Program-made: the position numbers and the translations under genes
Notes under the pieces: model-generated
Told to the model about the DNA's origin: nothing
Databases searched by the model: none
What the model saw: the letters and a program-made list of their open reading frames with translations, nothing else
From: DATBDM01 sp036269915
GTDB taxonomy: Bacteria; Actinomycetota; Thermoleophilia; Solirubrobacterales; Solirubrobacteraceae
Length of the DNA: 5,290 bases
NCBI GenBank assembly: GCA_036269915.1
Contig: DATBDM010000295.1
Coordinates: 1 to 5,290, forward strand
Direction: 5' to 3'
Shown: piece after piece, positions 2,648 to 5,290 of the stretch
How positions within the stretch are numbered: the stretch's first letter is position 1
Layout: each line of letters starts with the position of its first letter

Positions 2648-5290
2648 ATGACGAGCGCCGAGCCGATCGAGCTGGCCGGCACGAAGTTCACGGCGCCCCA
2701 CGTCCCTGCCGCGATGATCGAGCGCCCGCGGCTGCTGGGCCTCCTCGACCGGGGCACCGAGTCCGCGATGACCCTGTTGGCCGCTCCCGCCGGCGCGGGC
2801 AAGACGGCACTGCTGAGCGCCTGGGCCGGCGCGTGTCACGACCGGTCCGTCGCGTGGTTCTCGCTCGAACCCGCCGACGGCGACCGGCGCCGCTTCCTGC
2901 GCGGGCTGCTCGAGGCGATCCGCCGTGCCGGCGTCGGCGACCCGCTGGCCTCCGTGGCCGTGCACGCGAGCGAGCCCGTCGACCTCATCTGGCCGGCGCT
3001 CGTCAACGGCCTCGAGGGTCTCGAGCGCGCGCTCGTCGTCGTGCTCGACGACCTGCACGAGATCCGCGATTCGGCGGTCCTCGCCGACCTCGACCGGCTG
3101 CTGCGCCAGCCCCCGCCGAGCCTGCGCCTGGTGATCTCGACGCGCGCCGACCCCACGCTGCGCCTCTCGCGGCTGCGCGTCGCGGGCGCGCTCCAGGAGC
3201 TGCGTGAGGCCGATCTCGCCTTCCGCCTCGAGGAGGCCGGGCAACTGTTCCGCGCCTCGGGCGTCGAGCTCGAGCGCACGCTGGTCGAGCAGCTCTGGCG
3301 GCGCACGGAGGGATGGGCGGCGGGCCTGCGGCTCGCGGCGCTCACCCTGCGCACGCATCCGCAGCCGGAGAAGTTCGTCGCCGACTTCGCGGGCGACGAC
3401 TCCACCGTCGCGGACTACCTGCTCGCCGAGGTGCTGGCCCAGCAGCCGCCGGAGGAGCGCGACTTCCTGCTGCGGATCTCGATCGTGGACCGGGTGACCG
3501 GCGACCTCGCCGACGCGCTGACCGGCCGCAGCGACTCGGAGCGCATCCTCGCCCGGCTGGAGCGCGAGCACGCGCTCCTCTCCTCCACCGGCGGCGGGCG
3601 CGCCTGGCACCGGCTGCACCCGCTCTTCTCGGAGCTGCTGCGCTCCGAGCTGCGCTATGAGGCGGCGAGCGAGGTCGGCGGCCTGCACCGTCGGGCGGCA
3701 TGCTGGTTCGCCGAGCACGGGCGCCCGCCCGAGGCGCTCCGGCACGCTGCCGCGGCCGAGGACTGGGAGATGGTCGGCGAGCTGGCCGGCAAGCAGTGGA
3801 TCCCGCTGCTGCTGCGCGGAGAGCTCGAGTCCTTCCAGACCGTCTTCGCCCAGCTGCCCGACGAGCGCGCGACCGCCGACCCGGAGCTCGCCCTCGCGAT
3901 GGCGGGCGTCGCCGTCGACCGCGGCGACGAGGCGGCCGCCGGGCGCTGGTTGGGCGTGGCCCGTGACGCCCGCGACGTGGTGATCGCCGAGCGCCGCCAG
4001 GACTTCGAGCTGGCCATGGCGACGGTCGGCCTGCTCCGCAGCCGCCTGCGCGGCGACACCGGCGCCGCGCTCGCGCACGCGCGCGCCCTGCTCGCGCCCG
4101 GCGAGGGAGCCGATCCCCACGCCGTCGGCGACGACCACCTGCGCGCGCTCGCGCTCTCGAACCTCGGCATCGCCGAGCTGTGGGCCGGCGACGTCGAGGC
4201 CGCCCGGCGGGACCTGTCCGAGGCACGCGCGGCCGCGACCAGCGCCGGGCTGGACTGGGTCACCACGAGCTGCCTCGCCTACCTGAGCGTGGAGGCGCTG
4301 TTCTCCGGGCGCCTCGCCCGCGCCGAGCGGCTCGCGGGCGAGGCCGAGGCGCTCGCCGCCCGCCGTGGATGGTTCCGCACCTTCCCCGTGGGCATCGGCG
4401 CGGGCGTGCGCAGCTCGATCGCCCTCGAGCGCAACCGCATCGAGGACGCCGAGCGCTGGTTCCGGCGCGCCGAGGACCTCCTGCGCGCCTCGCCGGAGCC
4501 GCCGTTGCGGATGAGCGTCGAGCTCCAGCGCGCGCGCCTGCTCGCGGCACGCGGCGAGGCCGAGGCCGGCCTCGAAGCGCTGCTGGACTCCGTCGAGGCG
4601 GTCCGCGGCTGGCCGATGCTGCCCTCGATGCTGGGCGCCGCCGCCGCGCTCGAGGCGACGCTGCGCGCGTCGCTCGGCGAGCTGGCGGACGCCGAACGGA
4701 GGCTCGCGCCGCTCGCCACCGGCGGCGACGGGACGGCGGAGAGCGCGGCCGGCCTGGCCGACCTGCGGCTCAAGCTCGGCGAGCCCGAGGCCGCGCTGGA
4801 GACGCTCGAGCCGTACCTCGGGACGCCGAGCGGGCCGTTCGAGATGACCCAGGTCGACCTGTGGGTGATCGCCGCGCTCGCCCACGACGCGCTCGCCGAC
4901 CACGATGCCGCCGCCGCCGCGATCGAGCGGGCGCTCGACGGCGCCGAGCCCAGCACGCTGCGGCGCCCGTTCATCGCCCAGGGAACCGCGATCGTCCCGG
5001 TGCTGCACCGACAGCTGCGCCGCGGCACGGGACACCGCGCGCTCGTCGAGGACCTGCTGACCAGCATCGAGCACCCGACCGGCGGCCGGGTGCCGTCGAT
5101 GCTCGCCGAGACGCTGTCCGAGCGCGAGGCGGCCGTGCTGCGTTTCCTGCCGACGATGATGTCCAACCAGGAGATCGCCTCCGAGCTGTTCCTCTCGGTC
5201 AACACCGTCAAGACCCACCTGAAGGCGATCTACCGCAAGCTCGACGTCGTCGACCGCCGCGCCGCCGTCGGCCGCGCGCGCGAGCTCTCG
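2648..5290 (+). CDS. LAL/MalT-type LuxR-family transcriptional regulator, last few codons missing
   Basis: 881 codons are open up to the window edge with no stop; family members usually end within several residues of this point. LAL regulators are STAND NTPases that oligomerise on ATP and inducer binding and then bind DNA. Visible in order: the N-terminal LAL motif TKFTAPHVPAAMIERPRLL, Walker A APAGAGKT (46-53), Walker B LVVVLDDLHE (about 129-138), a sensor motif LVISTRADP (161-169), ELREADLAF (184-192), TEGWAAGLRLAAL (220-232) and the winged-helix motif WHRLHPLFSELL (320-331). A long Ala/Arg/Glu/Leu-rich helical repeat region of TPR type, as in the MalT sensor domain, covers about 335-815. 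The C-terminal GerE-type HTH begins at LSEREAAVLR (823-832), with the recognition helix around VNTVKTHLKAIYRKL (851-865). The ATG at 2648 is favoured because the N-terminal LAL motif lies just after it. The inducer is unknown. It may bind the TCACCC-N5-GGGTGA sites in front of itself and in the divergent region. Confidence 0.95.
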   Translation, partial: MTSAEPIELAGTKFTAPHVPAAMIERPRLLGLLDRGTESAMTLLAAPAGAGKTALLSAWAGACHDRSVAWFSLEPADGDRRRFLRGLLEAIRRAGVGDPLASVAVHASEPVDLIWPALVNGLEGLERALVVVLDDLHEIRDSAVLADLDRLLRQPPPSLRLVISTRADPTLRLSRLRVAGALQELREADLAFRLEEAGQLFRASGVELERTLVEQLWRRTEGWAAGLRLAALTLRTHPQPEKFVADFAGDDSTVADYLLAEVLAQQPPEERDFLLRISIVDRVTGDLADALTGRSDSERILARLEREHALLSSTGGGRAWHRLHPLFSELLRSELRYEAASEVGGLHRRAACWFAEHGRPPEALRHAAAAEDWEMVGELAGKQWIPLLLRGELESFQTVFAQLPDERATADPELALAMAGVAVDRGDEAAAGRWLGVARDARDVVIAERRQDFELAMATVGLLRSRLRGDTGAALAHARALLAPGEGADPHAVGDDHLRALALSNLGIAELWAGDVEAARRDLSEARAAATSAGLDWVTTSCLAYLSVEALFSGRLARAERLAGEAEALAARRGWFRTFPVGIGAGVRSSIALERNRIEDAERWFRRAEDLLRASPEPPLRMSVELQRARLLAARGEAEAGLEALLDSVEAVRGWPMLPSMLGAAAALEATLRASLGELADAERRLAPLATGGDGTAESAAGLADLRLKLGEPEAALETLEPYLGTPSGPFEMTQVDLWVIAALAHDALADHDAAAAAIERALDGAEPSTLRRPFIAQGTAIVPVLHRQLRRGTGHRALVEDLLTSIEHPTGGRVPSMLAETLSEREAAVLRFLPTMMSNQEIASELFLSVNTVKTHLKAIYRKLDVVDRRAAVGRARELS

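Noticed and set aside
2594..5218. 874-codon open frame on the minus strand opposite luxR
   Set aside because: It is antisense to a regulator with all family motifs in order. Its translation is a low-complexity Arg/Ala/Gly/Glu product with no recognisable domain, as expected from G/C-rich third positions on the other strand.
1..5290. tRNA, rRNA, CRISPR arrays, insertion sequences or attachment sites
   Set aside because: I saw no cloverleaf-like sequence, regularly spaced repeat array, transposase gene or terminal inverted repeats with target duplications.

Overview
The window is GC-rich throughout (I judge about 70% by eye), with codons strongly biased to G/C in third position and long spurious open frames on both strands. 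This composition, together with an actinobacterial-type formylglycine-generating enzyme, a DUF7144-like membrane protein and a large LuxR regulator of the LAL/MalT type, suggests a high-GC actinobacterium. A member of Thermoleophilia such as Solirubrobacterales is plausible, but that is inference and no rRNA or marker gene is present to settle it.

Layout. Minus strand, in transcription order from right to left: a DUF1269-type glycine-rich membrane-associated protein (1220-1708), a formylglycine-generating enzyme, FGE (255-1208, read here from a TTG start), and the first 81 codons of a DUF7144-type membrane protein (1-243, cut by the window edge). The two junctions are each 11 nt, so the three genes look like one tightly packed operon. 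Plus strand: a MIP-family channel of aquaporin type (1826-2578), then 69 nt later an 881-codon LAL-type LuxR regulator with an N-terminal NTPase and a C-terminal HTH (2648 to the window end, lacking only its last few codons). No gap exceeds 300 bases. The two real intergenic regions are 1709-1825 (divergent) and 2579-2647, and both hold clear palindromes.

How it may work together. Both intergenic regions carry the same 17-bp dyad, TCACCC-N5-GGGTGA, centred 44 bp (aquaporin) and 46 bp (luxR) upstream of the start codon. In the divergent region the dyad sits inside a 43-bp near-perfect palindrome. The simplest reading is one regulon: a single dimeric regulator, possibly the LAL protein itself, controls the aquaporin, the divergent DUF1269-FGE-DUF7144 operon and luxR. 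Membrane proteins plus a water or solute channel suggest an envelope, osmotic or general stress module, but the sequence does not prove this.

Most notable points: (1) the FGE, read from its likely TTG start, begins MSCCAPSR and so carries at its own N-terminus the CxPSR motif that FGEs oxidise in sulfatases; (2) the shared operator with conserved spacing; (3) a plant-TIP2-like selectivity filter (His-Val-Gly-Arg) in the channel; (4) evidence that luxR and the aquaporin may be transcribed without a leader.
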